Assembly: GCF_003114815.1 (NCBI RefSeq)
Contig: NZ_BFAZ01000001.1
Coordinates: 62,001 to 126,000, forward strand
Origin: Leptospira ellinghausenii
Lineage (GTDB): Bacteria > Spirochaetota > Leptospiria > Leptospirales > Leptospiraceae
Direction: 5' to 3'
Length of the DNA stretch: 64,000 bases
In this document: positions 46,668 to 56,296 of the stretch, one piece after another
How the letters are laid out: every line of letters begins with the position of its first letter
How positions within the stretch are numbered: the first letter of the stretch is position 1
Notes under the pieces: generated by a model
Database searches by the model: none
Told to the model about the DNA's origin: nothing
Seen by the model: only the letters and a program-made list of their open reading frames with translations
Program-made: the position numbers and the translations under genes

Positions 46668-48211
46668 CTTTTTTTTAAAATGTTTTGAATCACCTTTTCT
46701 TCATTAGGTGGGTAAAATACACAGACCAAACTCCGAATTTTTAATATTGTTTCTGCCAATAAAACTTTTGTGTCTGTTAGGTGCCAATTTTCAAATCCAA
46801 TCAATATTCCACATGTTTCTTCCATACCTGCAAATTCTTTGCAAGAGTAATGACGCATTTGGTTTTCCATCAAAAATTGTTTTAAACCATTTTGGAGCAC
46901 TGACTCATCAGATGGATACAAAACTACAATTTCGTCATTTTCGATTTCCAAAACTTTTTTTGCGTAACCATAACACCAACGCATTTGGTCGGTTAAGTCC
47001 TCATCATTTTTAATGAATTGGATGTCTGAAAAATTTTCAAGAATCGGTGTTTCTGAAAAATCATCGAGTAAGGAATTGGCAAATGTAACAATTTCCGGTG
47101 AATTTCGTATATTCCTTTTGATGTCCCAAATATGGACAGGTAACGATTGTAAATAATCTAAAATAGGTGTGGATGAATATTTGAATCGTCTGGATACAAA
47201 AAGAATCCAATCTTTTTCTTCCCAAAAGAATTTGGAAAGATATAAAAAAAGTTCCGATTGTTTATCATCAGTAATGATCTCTTCAATCCCATCCACAAGT
47301 AATAGATCGATGTGATTGTGATTGATTTCTTTATAATGGGAAATGAGTTCTATATTATTTTTTTCTGGGATATGACTCAGTTCTTCTTTCCAAATTTCAT
47401 AGAGGGCTTTTGCTCCCTGCCATAAAAGAACTTTTTTCCCTTTCCTCGCATTTTGTAGGGCAAGTTCCCCACAAAGGATGGATTTTCCAGATCCTGAACT
47501 ACCAAAAACCAAGTTATGCGAAAATTGGTTAATTCCCTTCACTAGGGAAAATTGTTCTTCGGTAAAAAATAATAAGTTCTCTTCTTCTTTCTCATTCTTC
47601 GAGCGAAAGGTTTGGAAAAAGTTTAGATTTTTTTTGATGATTTCATGGGCTTTGACAAGTACGGAATCAGGAAGTGGCTCTCTTCCATTTCTATAAAAAA
47701 TGGATTCTAAAATTGTATTGAGACTTGTATCTTCTCCTACTTCCCTTCCGCCAAACACAAATAAGTTTTGGTCATTGGGAAGATGGAATTCCTTTCTCTC
47801 GTTTTTTAAAAAGAAGATCGCACTATCATAATACTCTTCTGGAAATAAATCGACAAGTTGATTGTGGTTTTTGAAAAATTCTCGGATGATTTCTCTTTGT
47901 GTGGTTACTTGTTCGATTGGATTTTTATAAGACTTTCCTTCTACTGGTTCCCATTCCCTGCCTCTTACATTATAAAATTCCCATTCTCCTTTTTTTTGTC
48001 TCCACTTTCCGTTTTTTAATTCGATTGTGATGACTCCATATGGTGATACAACTAGGAAGTCTATCTCACGCATGGGAACATCGGGCGTGATTAAAGTAAG
48101 AGAATAATAAATATTACAAGGGAATTGAATTTCGTTCGAAAAACGATGGTAATAATAGGATTCGAGAGAAATGTCTCTCGTTTTTCCATGAAACTGTTTC
48201 GGATAAATCAT
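46652..48211 (-). CDS. NERD nuclease-related domain plus P-loop (SF1-like) protein
   Basis: 519 aa. Residues about 15-110 match a NERD domain: REIDFLVVSPYGVITIELKN keeps the Asp (D51) and the Glu-x-Lys (E64, K66) typical of this nuclease-like fold. After a linker, FTEEQ (216-220) resembles the Q-motif of SF1 helicases, GSSGSGKS (237-244) is Walker A and IDLLLVDGIEEI about 298-309 is Walker B-like. Later helicase motifs are weak. NERD-helicase proteins are suspected DNA-processing or defence factors; the role here is unknown. No partner genes are adjacent. Its 3' end overlaps rnpB by about 16 bases. Confidence 0.76.
   Translation of the reverse strand: MIYPKQFHGKTRDISLESYYYHRFSNEIQFPCNIYYSLTLITPDVPMREIDFLVVSPYGVITIELKNGKWRQKKGEWEFYNVRGREWEPVEGKSYKNPIEQVTTQREIIREFFKNHNQLVDLFPEEYYDSAIFFLKNERKEFHLPNDQNLFVFGGREVGEDTSLNTILESIFYRNGREPLPDSVLVKAHEIIKKNLNFFQTFRSKNEKEEENLLFFTEEQFSLVKGINQFSHNLVFGSSGSGKSILCGELALQNARKGKKVLLWQGAKALYEIWKEELSHIPEKNNIELISHYKEINHNHIDLLLVDGIEEIITDDKQSELFLYLSKFFWEEKDWILFVSRRFKYSSTPILDYLQSLPVHIWDIKRNIRNSPEIVTFANSLLDDFSETPILENFSDIQFIKNDEDLTDQMRWCYGYAKKVLEIENDEIVVLYPSDESVLQNGLKQFLMENQMRHYSCKEFAGMEETCGILIGFENWHLTDTKVLLAETILKIRSLVCVFYPPNEEKVIQNILKKSDSGP
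46657..46676 (+). terminator. T-run after rnpB, P1-associated termination
   Basis: The P1 3' strand (46657-46666) is followed by ACTTTTTTTT. P1 plus the T-run would work as the terminator. It falls within the last codons of the convergent NERD gene. Confidence 0.6.
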
Positions 48212-48254
48212 TTTTTAGTTCTGTAATCTTTGTCGTATCTGTTCTAATGACGAT

Positions 48255-48854
48255 ATGAAACGGATACCACGAACCTTGATATTCTGCCTATTGTTTTGTG
48301 CCTGCGCAGGAGGGAATATCAAAATAAAGATTAAACCCGACCTTTCGGGAGATCTCGTCATTTATCAAAAAAAAATCACAAAGAAACAAAAGGGAAGTTT
48401 TTTAGGTTCTGGACTAACTGATACGGGAGAGGTCACTATCACTCTCAAAGAAAGGTCTTATCAGTTTGGAAATTATACCCAAATGTTACCTCCAGGATTT
48501 CGTTTTGTTACGTTTGTGGAAGACCAAATACCTGAGATCCAACTTGGCATCGATACAAGCCAAAACTCTCCACTGCTTTCTTCTCTTGAAATCGTTCGAG
48601 AAGACATCAATTCGATTTTATCAGAAGCCAAGTTAAGAGATGATTTACTTCGTTTTAATACCCTTGTGGAGTTCATTCAATTTGAAGTTCACTTCCCATT
48701 TCCAATCAAAAAAGTAAAATTTTTAGATCCTAGAACCGCAGGCGAATGGACAGTACGCCTGGATAGCAGTGATAAAATGATTGTAAACATTCCCTTACAT
48801 TCTGTTTGGGCAGGCGAGCACGCGTTAACAATTGTTCAAATTTATCCAGAATGA
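48255..48854 (+). CDS. Predicted lipoprotein, 199 aa
   Basis: Signal RTLIFCLLFCACAGGN has a lipobox-like LLFCACAG: cleavage before a Cys (residue 16 or 18) is expected. The mature part is beta-rich with a Lys-rich start (KIKIKPDLSGDLVIYQKKITK). No family recognised. It is divergent from the NERD gene and convergent with the siroheme pair. Confidence 0.75.
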   Translation: MKRIPRTLIFCLLFCACAGGNIKIKIKPDLSGDLVIYQKKITKKQKGSFLGSGLTDTGEVTITLKERSYQFGNYTQMLPPGFRFVTFVEDQIPEIQLGIDTSQNSPLLSSLEIVREDINSILSEAKLRDDLLRFNTLVEFIQFEVHFPFPIKKVKFLDPRTAGEWTVRLDSSDKMIVNIPLHSVWAGEHALTIVQIYPE

Positions 48855-48857
48855 GAT

Positions 48858-49451
48858 TTATGGTTTGTGGAAATATTCGGAATTTAATTTTTGGATGATT
48901 TCTTTTAATACGATTCTACGTTGTTCTTTTTCTGGCAGAATTTCTTTGAGATTCCGTCTCATGGCAAAAAGAGTTTCTAATAACTCATGATCTTCGTCTG
49001 GGATGGTTTCTTCAAATAGTTTACGTAAACTGGATGAAACACCAGCAAACATTCCGTCGGTGGAAATCGCAAATTGAATTGGTCCAATTTGGATTGTGGA
49101 AGAAGAATAAAAATCGCAGTTTTTAGGATCATCCACTGAATTCACCCAAATGCCTTTCTCTTTGGCGATGGTTCTGAATTTTTTGTTTGTGTTGGGATCA
49201 CTGGTGGCTAAAAAAATAATATCCCTATCGTTTAAATCTTCTTCAGTGACGGCTCTGGTTTCTGTTTTGATATTAGGGTATTTTTCTAAGAAAACTTTTA
49301 CTTCATCCATGAAATCCAAAGAGATGATATGGATATTGGCACCTGTATGTTCGAGCCCTAATAATTTTTCCAGGCAAGCATTCCCACCACCTACAATTAA
49401 AATATTCCTACCTTCTAAGTTTAGAAAGATTGGGTATTTTTTAACACTCAT
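48858..49451 (-). CDS. Precorrin-2 dehydrogenase, CysG N-terminal/Met8-like
   Basis: 197 aa. NAD site ILIVGGGNACLEKLLGL; catalytic Asp likely in VNSVDDPKNCDF. It oxidises precorrin-2 to sirohydrochlorin and in Met8-type enzymes also inserts iron to make siroheme. Siroheme is needed by CysI (52181-53854). The start overlaps the SUMT gene by four bases. No separate ferrochelatase for siroheme is adjacent. Confidence 0.9.
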   Translation of the reverse strand: MSVKKYPIFLNLEGRNILIVGGGNACLEKLLGLEHTGANIHIISLDFMDEVKVFLEKYPNIKTETRAVTEEDLNDRDIIFLATSDPNTNKKFRTIAKEKGIWVNSVDDPKNCDFYSSSTIQIGPIQFAISTDGMFAGVSSSLRKLFEETIPDEDHELLETLFAMRRNLKEILPEKEQRRIVLKEIIQKLNSEYFHKP

Positions 49452-50245
49452 TCCATTGGTTCCGAGATAAATGGAAAAAAAGAAATACTTTCCAACTGTT
49501 TTTTTTCACCTAACAAAAGTGGACGAACTACTTCACCAACGTATAAAATACCTGGTCCCTTTGTTTTTTTCTCCAATCCTTCCTTTTGGGTTTTGTCGAG
49601 AGTGGAGACTGTATAAGTTGCACGAGTACTACCTGCATTTTCCAAAAGTGCAATGGGTGTCGACGGACTTACCCCTTTTCGGATGAGTCGCTCAGCTAAC
49701 TCTTTTGTTTTTTGGCTTCCCATTAAGATGACTATGGTACCTGGGAAATTTTCCATTCCCATCCAACTCCGTTCCTCTTCTAAAATGGTATGCCCATCAA
49801 GGATGATGATTTGGCGTGATAATCCTCTCACTGTCAGTGAGATTCCAAGGTCGGATGCTCCCGTTGTCACTGAACTCACTCCTGGGATGACTTCGAACGG
49901 GATTCCATTTGTTTCCAGTGTTTGGATTTCTTCTGACAACCTTCCAAAGATGGAAGCATCTCCCCCTTTCAAACGGACCACCCGTTTGCCTTGGTTTGCA
50001 TAATGAACAAGAAGGGAGTTGATTTCGTCCTGGGTGCGGTAATGTTCTTTGGCACGTTTGCCCACATAGAGGATTTGGGAGGACTCAGGGAAAATCTCTA
50101 AAAAGCTAGGATCGAGGAGGGCATCGTACAAGATCACATCGGCGGATTCGATCCGAGATTTTCCACGAAGGGTAAGGAGGTCAACGGGGCCTGGACCACC
50201 ACTCACAAAACTCACAAATCCTTGTTCTGTCTTATTGGAGGACAT
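49448..50245 (-). CDS. cobA: Uroporphyrinogen-III C-methyltransferase (SUMT)
   Basis: 265 aa from ATG 50245, with AAGG 10 bases upstream; a TTG at 50263 is less likely. Methylates uroporphyrinogen III to precorrin-2. Seen: SGGPGPVDLLTLRG, YVGKRAKEH, VVRLKGGDASIFGR and VIPGVSSVTTG. With the dehydrogenase downstream it makes siroheme. Divergent from cysJ. Confidence 0.95.
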   Translation of the reverse strand: MSSNKTEQGFVSFVSGGPGPVDLLTLRGKSRIESADVILYDALLDPSFLEIFPESSQILYVGKRAKEHYRTQDEINSLLVHYANQGKRVVRLKGGDASIFGRLSEEIQTLETNGIPFEVIPGVSSVTTGASDLGISLTVRGLSRQIIILDGHTILEEERSWMGMENFPGTIVILMGSQKTKELAERLIRKGVSPSTPIALLENAGSTRATYTVSTLDKTQKEGLEKKTKGPGILYVGEVVRPLLLGEKKQLESISFFPFISEPME

Positions 50246-50409
50246 ATCTGCTATACCTTGCAATCCTGCTAGAAAACGTCAAGTGATTGGCTAATTATTT
50301 CTACAAAATCTCCATTTTTTTGGTTTACTCGTCTCTAACCTTGGGAAAAGATTCAATTTATAAGACTTTTTGGATGTTTTACTGGAATCCAACACAAGCA
50401 TAGGTTTTT

Positions 50410-52173
50410 ATGTTATCCGATGAGAAACGCAATCGATTTTTACAGTTATTAAAAGAATCCACAAAGGATGAATGGGTCTGGATGTCGGGTTATCTGTCGG
50501 CACTGACACAAGCAAGCATTGGGGGCAGTGTGGATGTTTCTCTAACCCCACCTGTCAGTATCTCATCCAATGATCCTTCTCATGGGAATTTAAAAGCCGC
50601 ACCAATTCAATGTAGTGTTGTGTATGGAACGGAAACAGGGAATTCTAAAAAACTGGGAACGGAACTTGTTAAAAAATTAAAAGAACTAGGTGTCCAAGCC
50701 AAATTAAAAAGTACAGACACTTACAAAGCAAAAGACCTGAAAGAGGAAGAATACTTATTTGTGATTGTTTCCACTCATGGAGATGGAGAACCACCTCAGG
50801 CTGCAAAACCTTTTATCCAAATTCTTTCAGATGCAAAAGACAAATTAGCGAAAGTAAAATTCGCAGTACTTGGATTAGGTGATACTAGTTATCCACTTTT
50901 TTGCCAAACAGGAATCGATGTGGATTCAATGTTAGAAAAATTAGGTGCCGAACGAATTCATGATTTAGGGAAATGTGATGTAGATTTTGATTTGGTTGCA
51001 AAACCTTGGATGTCAGAACTCATCACAAAACTCAATACAATTTCGAAAACTGCAACCACTCAAGTTTCAAAACAGACACAATCTGCCACAACTAAAGGGA
51101 ACACTGGTGGCAAAGTTGTATATGAGGGAACTGTTGTCACAAACTTAGTGTTAAACGACGTTGGAGCTTCAAAATCAACTAGACATATTGAGATTAAATC
51201 TTCGGTACCTATCGACTACTTACCTGGGGACAGTGCTGGGTTTTTGGCTTATAACCGTGAAGAAGAAGTAGATCGAGTCCTCGGATTACTACAAACAGAT
51301 AAAGAAACAAGAGTCACTTATAAAGGTGAAACTTGGATGTTATATGATTTACTTCGCAAAAAAGTATCCATTCGTTTTTTACCAGACCGAGTGTTACAGA
51401 AATATGCTGCACTTTCCAAAAAGGAAATTCCATCTGGTAAATTGGATTTAGATGTTTTATTAACACTTTATCCTTCTGATTCAAAATTAGAAGTCCAGAA
51501 CTTGGTTGATATTTTGGAACCAATTGTCCCAAGATATTATTCCATTGCATCAAGTCCTTCTGCTCATGGGGAAGAAGAAGTGCACTTAACGGTAGCAGAA
51601 GTTGAAATTGAAACCTTTACAGGTATCAAATCTGGTTTTTGTTCTGGTTTTTTAGCATCATTAAAAGAAGGGGATACAGTTCCTTTTTTTATCCAAAGAA
51701 ACAATTCTTTCCGATTACCAAACCCCGATACAGACATCATCATGATTGGACCGGGAACAGGGATTGCACCTTTTCGCAGTTTTTTATTCGAAAGAGAACA
51801 ATCAGCAGGGAATGGAAAAAATTGGTTATTCTTTGGTGAAAGAAATTTTGTTTCAGATTTTTACTACCAAACAGAACTTTTGGAACTTATGGACACAGGT
51901 GTATTACATAAATTGAATACAGCTTTTTCCCGTGATACCAAACAAAAGGTATATGTCCAAGATCGAATGGGAGAAAATGCACAGGAATTACTCAAATGGA
52001 TTGAGAATGGTGCCATCATTTATCTCTGTGGATCCAAAGATCCTATGAGTAAAGATGTAGATAAAAAATTAATTGAAATTTTATCGGAAAGAACTTTTGA
52101 CACTGGTAAAGACGCTTCCGATTATTTAAAAGAACTAGAAGAATCTGGACGTTATATCAAGGACGTTTACTGA
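50410..52173 (+). CDS. cysJ: Sulfite reductase [NADPH] flavoprotein alpha component
   Basis: 587 aa, usual length. An N-terminal flavodoxin domain (YGTETGNSKKLG, STHGDGEPP, LGLGDTSYPLFCQTG) is followed by the FAD domain (YYSIASSPSAHG) and NADPH-binding region (GPGTGIAPFRSFLFER, FFGERN). It feeds electrons to CysI. Seven bases separate it from cysI. Confidence 0.96.
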   Translation: MLSDEKRNRFLQLLKESTKDEWVWMSGYLSALTQASIGGSVDVSLTPPVSISSNDPSHGNLKAAPIQCSVVYGTETGNSKKLGTELVKKLKELGVQAKLKSTDTYKAKDLKEEEYLFVIVSTHGDGEPPQAAKPFIQILSDAKDKLAKVKFAVLGLGDTSYPLFCQTGIDVDSMLEKLGAERIHDLGKCDVDFDLVAKPWMSELITKLNTISKTATTQVSKQTQSATTKGNTGGKVVYEGTVVTNLVLNDVGASKSTRHIEIKSSVPIDYLPGDSAGFLAYNREEEVDRVLGLLQTDKETRVTYKGETWMLYDLLRKKVSIRFLPDRVLQKYAALSKKEIPSGKLDLDVLLTLYPSDSKLEVQNLVDILEPIVPRYYSIASSPSAHGEEEVHLTVAEVEIETFTGIKSGFCSGFLASLKEGDTVPFFIQRNNSFRLPNPDTDIIMIGPGTGIAPFRSFLFEREQSAGNGKNWLFFGERNFVSDFYYQTELLELMDTGVLHKLNTAFSRDTKQKVYVQDRMGENAQELLKWIENGAIIYLCGSKDPMSKDVDKKLIEILSERTFDTGKDASDYLKELEESGRYIKDVY

Positions 52174-52180
52174 GGAACTC

Positions 52181-53854
52181 ATGGCTGAATCAAAAAAAGA
52201 AACACAAGCAGAAAAAGTAAAACGGGTGAGCCGTGGCCTCCGAGGCACACTTGCCGAAAGTTTGAAAGACGAACATACTGGTTCTTTACGTTCCGATGAC
52301 CAATTATTATTAAAATTCCATGGTATGTACCAACAAGATGATCGAGACAGAAGGGACGAACGAGCGTTAAAGAAATTAGAACGTTTGTATTCTTTTATGA
52401 TTCGATTACGTATTCCTGGTGGTATGATAGGGCCTGTACATTGGGAAGCACTTCATAATGTTGCTGGAGAAAATTCCACAGGAACTATCAAAATCACAAC
52501 AAGACAAACTGTTCAATTACATGGAATTTTAAAATCCAAAATCAAACCAACGATCAAAGCATTTGATTCAGTATTTTTGGATTCAATTGCAGCTTGTGGT
52601 GACGTAAACCGTAATGTCACCTGTACATCAAATCCTGCTGCAAGTCCACTCCACAAAGAAGTGTTTGGTTATGCAGGTGAAATTAGCCGTTCCTTATTAC
52701 CCAAAACGAGAGCCTACTATGAAATCTGGTTGGATGAAAATCTTTTAGCAGAAAAAGAAGAACCTGAAGATCCATTGTACAAAGATGTTTATCTTCCTCG
52801 AAAATTTAAAATCGCAATTGCAATCCCACCATTCAATGATGTGGATCTTTTTACCAATGATATTGGACTCATTGCCATTATTGAAAATGGACAATTATTA
52901 GGGTTTAATGTTTCTGTTGGTGGTGGGCTTGGAACCACTCATGGTAACCCCGATACGTACCCAAGAGTGGGAACTGTGTTTGGATTTATTCCCAAAAAAG
53001 ACATTCTAAAAGTAGTGTATGAGATTGTCACTGTCCAAAGAGATTTTGGAAACAGAGAAGATCGTAAACTTTCTCGATTGAAATACACCTTGGACAGGTT
53101 AGGTGTTGAATTCTACAAGCGAGAAGTAGAAAAACGCGCAGGGATAAGTTTTGAACCAACAAAGGATTTCCAATTCACACAAAGATCCGATGATTTTGGT
53201 TGGAAACAAGATGCAGCTGGAAATTGGCATTATACAGTATTTGTGGAAAATGGCCGAGTTTGTGACGAACATGGTTATAATCTTAAAACTGCACTTCTAG
53301 AAGTTTCGAAAACAAGAAGAGCAACCTTTCGGTTTACATGTAACCAAAACTTAATTCTATCAGATATCTTTCCGAAAGACAAAGACTTAATTGAATCAAT
53401 TTTAGTGAAGTTTGGTGTTCATAGAAAAACTACAGAAGTTTCTCCTATTAGAAAAAATTCCATCGCTTGTGTGGCACTAAACACTTGTTCTTTGGCACTT
53501 GCTGAGGCTCAAAGATACCTTCCCAGTTTAATTGATAAAATGGAACCAATCCTTTCTAAACATGGACTTGCGGACGAGCCAATATCGATTCGTATGACAG
53601 GTTGCCCGAACGGATGTGCAAGACCCTATATCTCTGAGATTGGACTTGTGGGTACATCGTATGGTAAATACAATCTCCATTTAGGCGCTGATGCCGAAGG
53701 TTATAGGCTCAATCAAAAATACAAAGAAGATTTAGATGAATCTGCAATCTTGCAAGAGTTAGATGGCTTATTTGGTAAATTTTCCAAGGAACGAAATGGA
53801 AAAGAATCCTTTGGAGATTTTATCAATCGAAGTGGAATTTTGAAAAGAGTTTAG
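52181..53854 (+). CDS. cysI: Sulfite reductase [NADPH] hemoprotein beta component
   Basis: 557 aa. Reduces sulfite to sulfide with siroheme and a 4Fe-4S cluster. Cluster Cys appear in ACVALNTCSLALAEA and RMTGCPNGCARPYISEIGL, the standard pattern, and CGDVNRNVTC is conserved. Siroheme comes from CobA and the CysG-N-like enzyme upstream on the other strand. A terminator follows at 53874. Confidence 0.96.
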   Translation: MAESKKETQAEKVKRVSRGLRGTLAESLKDEHTGSLRSDDQLLLKFHGMYQQDDRDRRDERALKKLERLYSFMIRLRIPGGMIGPVHWEALHNVAGENSTGTIKITTRQTVQLHGILKSKIKPTIKAFDSVFLDSIAACGDVNRNVTCTSNPAASPLHKEVFGYAGEISRSLLPKTRAYYEIWLDENLLAEKEEPEDPLYKDVYLPRKFKIAIAIPPFNDVDLFTNDIGLIAIIENGQLLGFNVSVGGGLGTTHGNPDTYPRVGTVFGFIPKKDILKVVYEIVTVQRDFGNREDRKLSRLKYTLDRLGVEFYKREVEKRAGISFEPTKDFQFTQRSDDFGWKQDAAGNWHYTVFVENGRVCDEHGYNLKTALLEVSKTRRATFRFTCNQNLILSDIFPKDKDLIESILVKFGVHRKTTEVSPIRKNSIACVALNTCSLALAEAQRYLPSLIDKMEPILSKHGLADEPISIRMTGCPNGCARPYISEIGLVGTSYGKYNLHLGADAEGYRLNQKYKEDLDESAILQELDGLFGKFSKERNGKESFGDFINRSGILKRV

Positions 53855-53873
53855 AGTTTCTAAATAGAAAATT

Positions 53874-53901
53874 GGCACCCGTTTTCAGGTGCCTTTTTTT
53901 T
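53874..53901 (+). terminator. Intrinsic terminator after cysI
   Basis: GGCACC (53874-53879) pairs with GGTGCC (53888-53893) around an 8-base loop, followed by TTTTTTTT. It also faces the convergent TauD-like gene ending at 53925. Confidence 0.88.
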
Positions 53902-53924
53902 AATATCCTGAGACTACGTCCTTT

Positions 53925-54995
53925 TCAATCCGCCCAACCGACAAGGATTCGTCTAGGACCATTATAGGGTAGTCTTCCATGAGAGACTGAAAAGTTATCT
54001 ATGAAAAGAACATCTCCTGTTTGCCAAGGAATCGCTACCATATGGTTCCAAAATACATTGGTGATGGATTTCATTTCCTTAGGTGAAATCTCTTCTCCAT
54101 TGCCATAGGTTACGTGCACATCGTGTGAGTTTGGACCTAATAGTTTTTTGAAGCTAGTAAGGATCGTGAGTAAAACTGCAACACCAAACGAACGAAGAGT
54201 TTTTTGTTTTTTGAAAATTTTCCAAGTTTCACTCACACCCGCTTGGTAATGAAATGTTTGCGAATGGTTATGCCATGCAATTGTACCTGCAATAGGATGT
54301 GTTCGAAAGCCAGATTGGTGGTTTGTAATCGTAAGAGAATCTTCACCAAACCAATCCAATTGGAAACGATTTTCTTTCGCAATTTGATTCACCTTATCCA
54401 AGTTTGTGGTGCCAAACATTTCATCCCAACGTTTGGTTTTCCAAACAGAAAATCGTTTTTGCGAGGATGGGCCATCATACCTTCTTCTATATCGGATTCC
54501 ATACTTTTCGATTTTTTCTTTTATTTTGGGATCGATGTTTTGGTAGACCAACCTAAGGTCTGTTAAGGGAGTTTCCCCCCCGTAGGCAGAGGCTTTTTCC
54601 GCATAAAAAAATAAAAATTTTGGTGGGTTGTCAAGAAAACTCATTTCCGCATGTTGCATAATCGGGTAATGAGATGGAAGTTCACTTGCCGTGAACACAT
54701 GTTTTAACACTTCATCGCGAGGGGAAGTGCCTAAGTAAAACTCACCCAATTGTTTCTCTTCTGTTGCAAATAAAATCTCTTGGAAATCGGAAGCTTGGTG
54801 AACGGGAAACCCCCGAAAGAGAATGGCCCCATAGGTTTTTAAGTCCTCTCTCCATTCCTTTTGCTGGTTTCGAATCCATCGTAAGAGCTCATCCAAAGGT
54901 TTTTCTTCCGCTGGCTCATACACAATGGGGAGTTTTGTTTTTCCCACAAAGGATTTGCGGATCCATTCTTTTGTGACAGTATTGGTCTCGCTCAT
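53925..54995 (-). CDS. TauD/TfdA-family Fe(II)/2-oxoglutarate dioxygenase
   Basis: 356 aa. The iron ligands are traced as IMQHAEMSFLD (His-x-Glu in place of His-x-Asp) and a late FSVSHGRLPY His, with an Arg in PYNGPRRIL for 2-oxoglutarate. Family members oxidise taurine, sulfonates or other small acids or build antibiotics; this one resembles SyrP/ClaD-type members more than TauD. It lies 68 bases after cysN on the same strand, so a sulfur role is possible but not shown. Confidence 0.82.
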   Translation of the reverse strand: MSETNTVTKEWIRKSFVGKTKLPIVYEPAEEKPLDELLRWIRNQQKEWREDLKTYGAILFRGFPVHQASDFQEILFATEEKQLGEFYLGTSPRDEVLKHVFTASELPSHYPIMQHAEMSFLDNPPKFLFFYAEKASAYGGETPLTDLRLVYQNIDPKIKEKIEKYGIRYRRRYDGPSSQKRFSVWKTKRWDEMFGTTNLDKVNQIAKENRFQLDWFGEDSLTITNHQSGFRTHPIAGTIAWHNHSQTFHYQAGVSETWKIFKKQKTLRSFGVAVLLTILTSFKKLLGPNSHDVHVTYGNGEEISPKEMKSITNVFWNHMVAIPWQTGDVLFIDNFSVSHGRLPYNGPRRILVGWAD

Positions 54996-55063
54996 GATAC
55001 TGTCACTATAACTAAAAGAGCTATGTTATTTCAATTAAAAAATCTGTTATATTAGATAAATAT

Positions 55064-56296
55064 CTACAATAACATCCCTGCGGCTACAGTTTGGTTGGTT
55101 CCTTCGTCCACGAGGACAAAACTTCCCGTTCCTCTGATTTTGGAATAAGGATCATAGGCAACTGGTTTTGCCGTCCGGATTGTCACCTTTCCAATTTCAT
55201 TCAAACCGAGGTTTGGTTGTTCTTTTTTTTCATGGGTACTTGTTTCCACTCTGTATTCCAAAGAACGAATGGAGACTTTTACCGCATTTGTCGTTTGGCG
55301 CAATAGGTATTTGGAACCTGGTGTCATCACCTTCTGGTCCATCCAACAGATATGTGCTTCTAGGTCTTGGGAAACAACTGGTTCTTTTCCTGTCACAACG
55401 AGCATATCACCACGGCTCACATCAATTTCATCTTCTAAACGAATGGTCACAGACATAGGAGCATACGCAGTGGTCAGATGTCCGTCAAATGTATCGATCG
55501 CTTTTATTTTTGAAGTGAGTCCACTTGGTAATACAGTGATGGAATCTCCCACGGTAAAATGTCCACTTCTGATCTGTCCCGCATAACCTCTGTAATCATG
55601 GTATTCGGTTGTTTGTGGTCGAATCACGTTTTGTACAGGAAATCTTGGAGCAGGGGATTCTTCTTCTGTATGGATTTCAATTTCTTCCAAAAAGTGGAGT
55701 AAGGATTTTCCTTTCCACCACGGCATGGAATTGGAAGGTTCCACAACATTATCTCCGTTTAATGCAGAGATCGGTAAAAAGTGAATGGATTTTAAGTTTA
55801 AGTCTTTGGCAAATTCCAAATATTGTTTTTGGATATTTAAGAATACTTCTTCTGAAAATTCTACCAAATCCATTTTGTTCACACAAACAACTACATAGGG
55901 AAGTCTTAATAATGATACAATATAGGAATGTCTGAAGGTTTGTTCGATCACACCTTTTCTTGCATCGATGAGGATGATGGCAAGGTCTGAATTCGAAGCT
56001 CCAGTCACCATGTTCCGAGTGTACTGTACATGGCCTGGGGCATCTGCGATGATGAATTTACGTTTGGGAGTGGAAAAGTATTTATAAGCAATATCAATCG
56101 TAATCCCTTGTTCTCTTTCTGCTTTGAGTCCATCAGTCAGGAGAGCTAGGTTGATCTGTCCATTCACTTGGCCTGCGCGTTCAATCGCTTCTAGTTGGTC
56201 TTGGAAAATGGATTTACTGTCGTATAACAAACGTCCGATGAGAGTTGATTTCCCATCATCTACGCTCCCTGCAGTGATAAACCTTAAAATATCCAT
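55064..56296 (-). CDS. cysN: Sulfate adenylyltransferase subunit 1 (GTPase)
   Basis: 410 aa, EF-Tu-like. GTPase motifs: GSVDDGKSTLIGR, GITIDIAY, DAPGHVQYTRNM and CVNKMDLV. It drives CysD to form APS. No CysC kinase domain is fused to the C-terminus. ATG overlaps the cysD stop (TAATG). Confidence 0.96.
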   Translation of the reverse strand: MDILRFITAGSVDDGKSTLIGRLLYDSKSIFQDQLEAIERAGQVNGQINLALLTDGLKAEREQGITIDIAYKYFSTPKRKFIIADAPGHVQYTRNMVTGASNSDLAIILIDARKGVIEQTFRHSYIVSLLRLPYVVVCVNKMDLVEFSEEVFLNIQKQYLEFAKDLNLKSIHFLPISALNGDNVVEPSNSMPWWKGKSLLHFLEEIEIHTEEESPAPRFPVQNVIRPQTTEYHDYRGYAGQIRSGHFTVGDSITVLPSGLTSKIKAIDTFDGHLTTAYAPMSVTIRLEDEIDVSRGDMLVVTGKEPVVSQDLEAHICWMDQKVMTPGSKYLLRQTTNAVKVSIRSLEYRVETSTHEKKEQPNLGLNEIGKVTIRTAKPVAYDPYSKIRGTGSFVLVDEGTNQTVAAGMLL

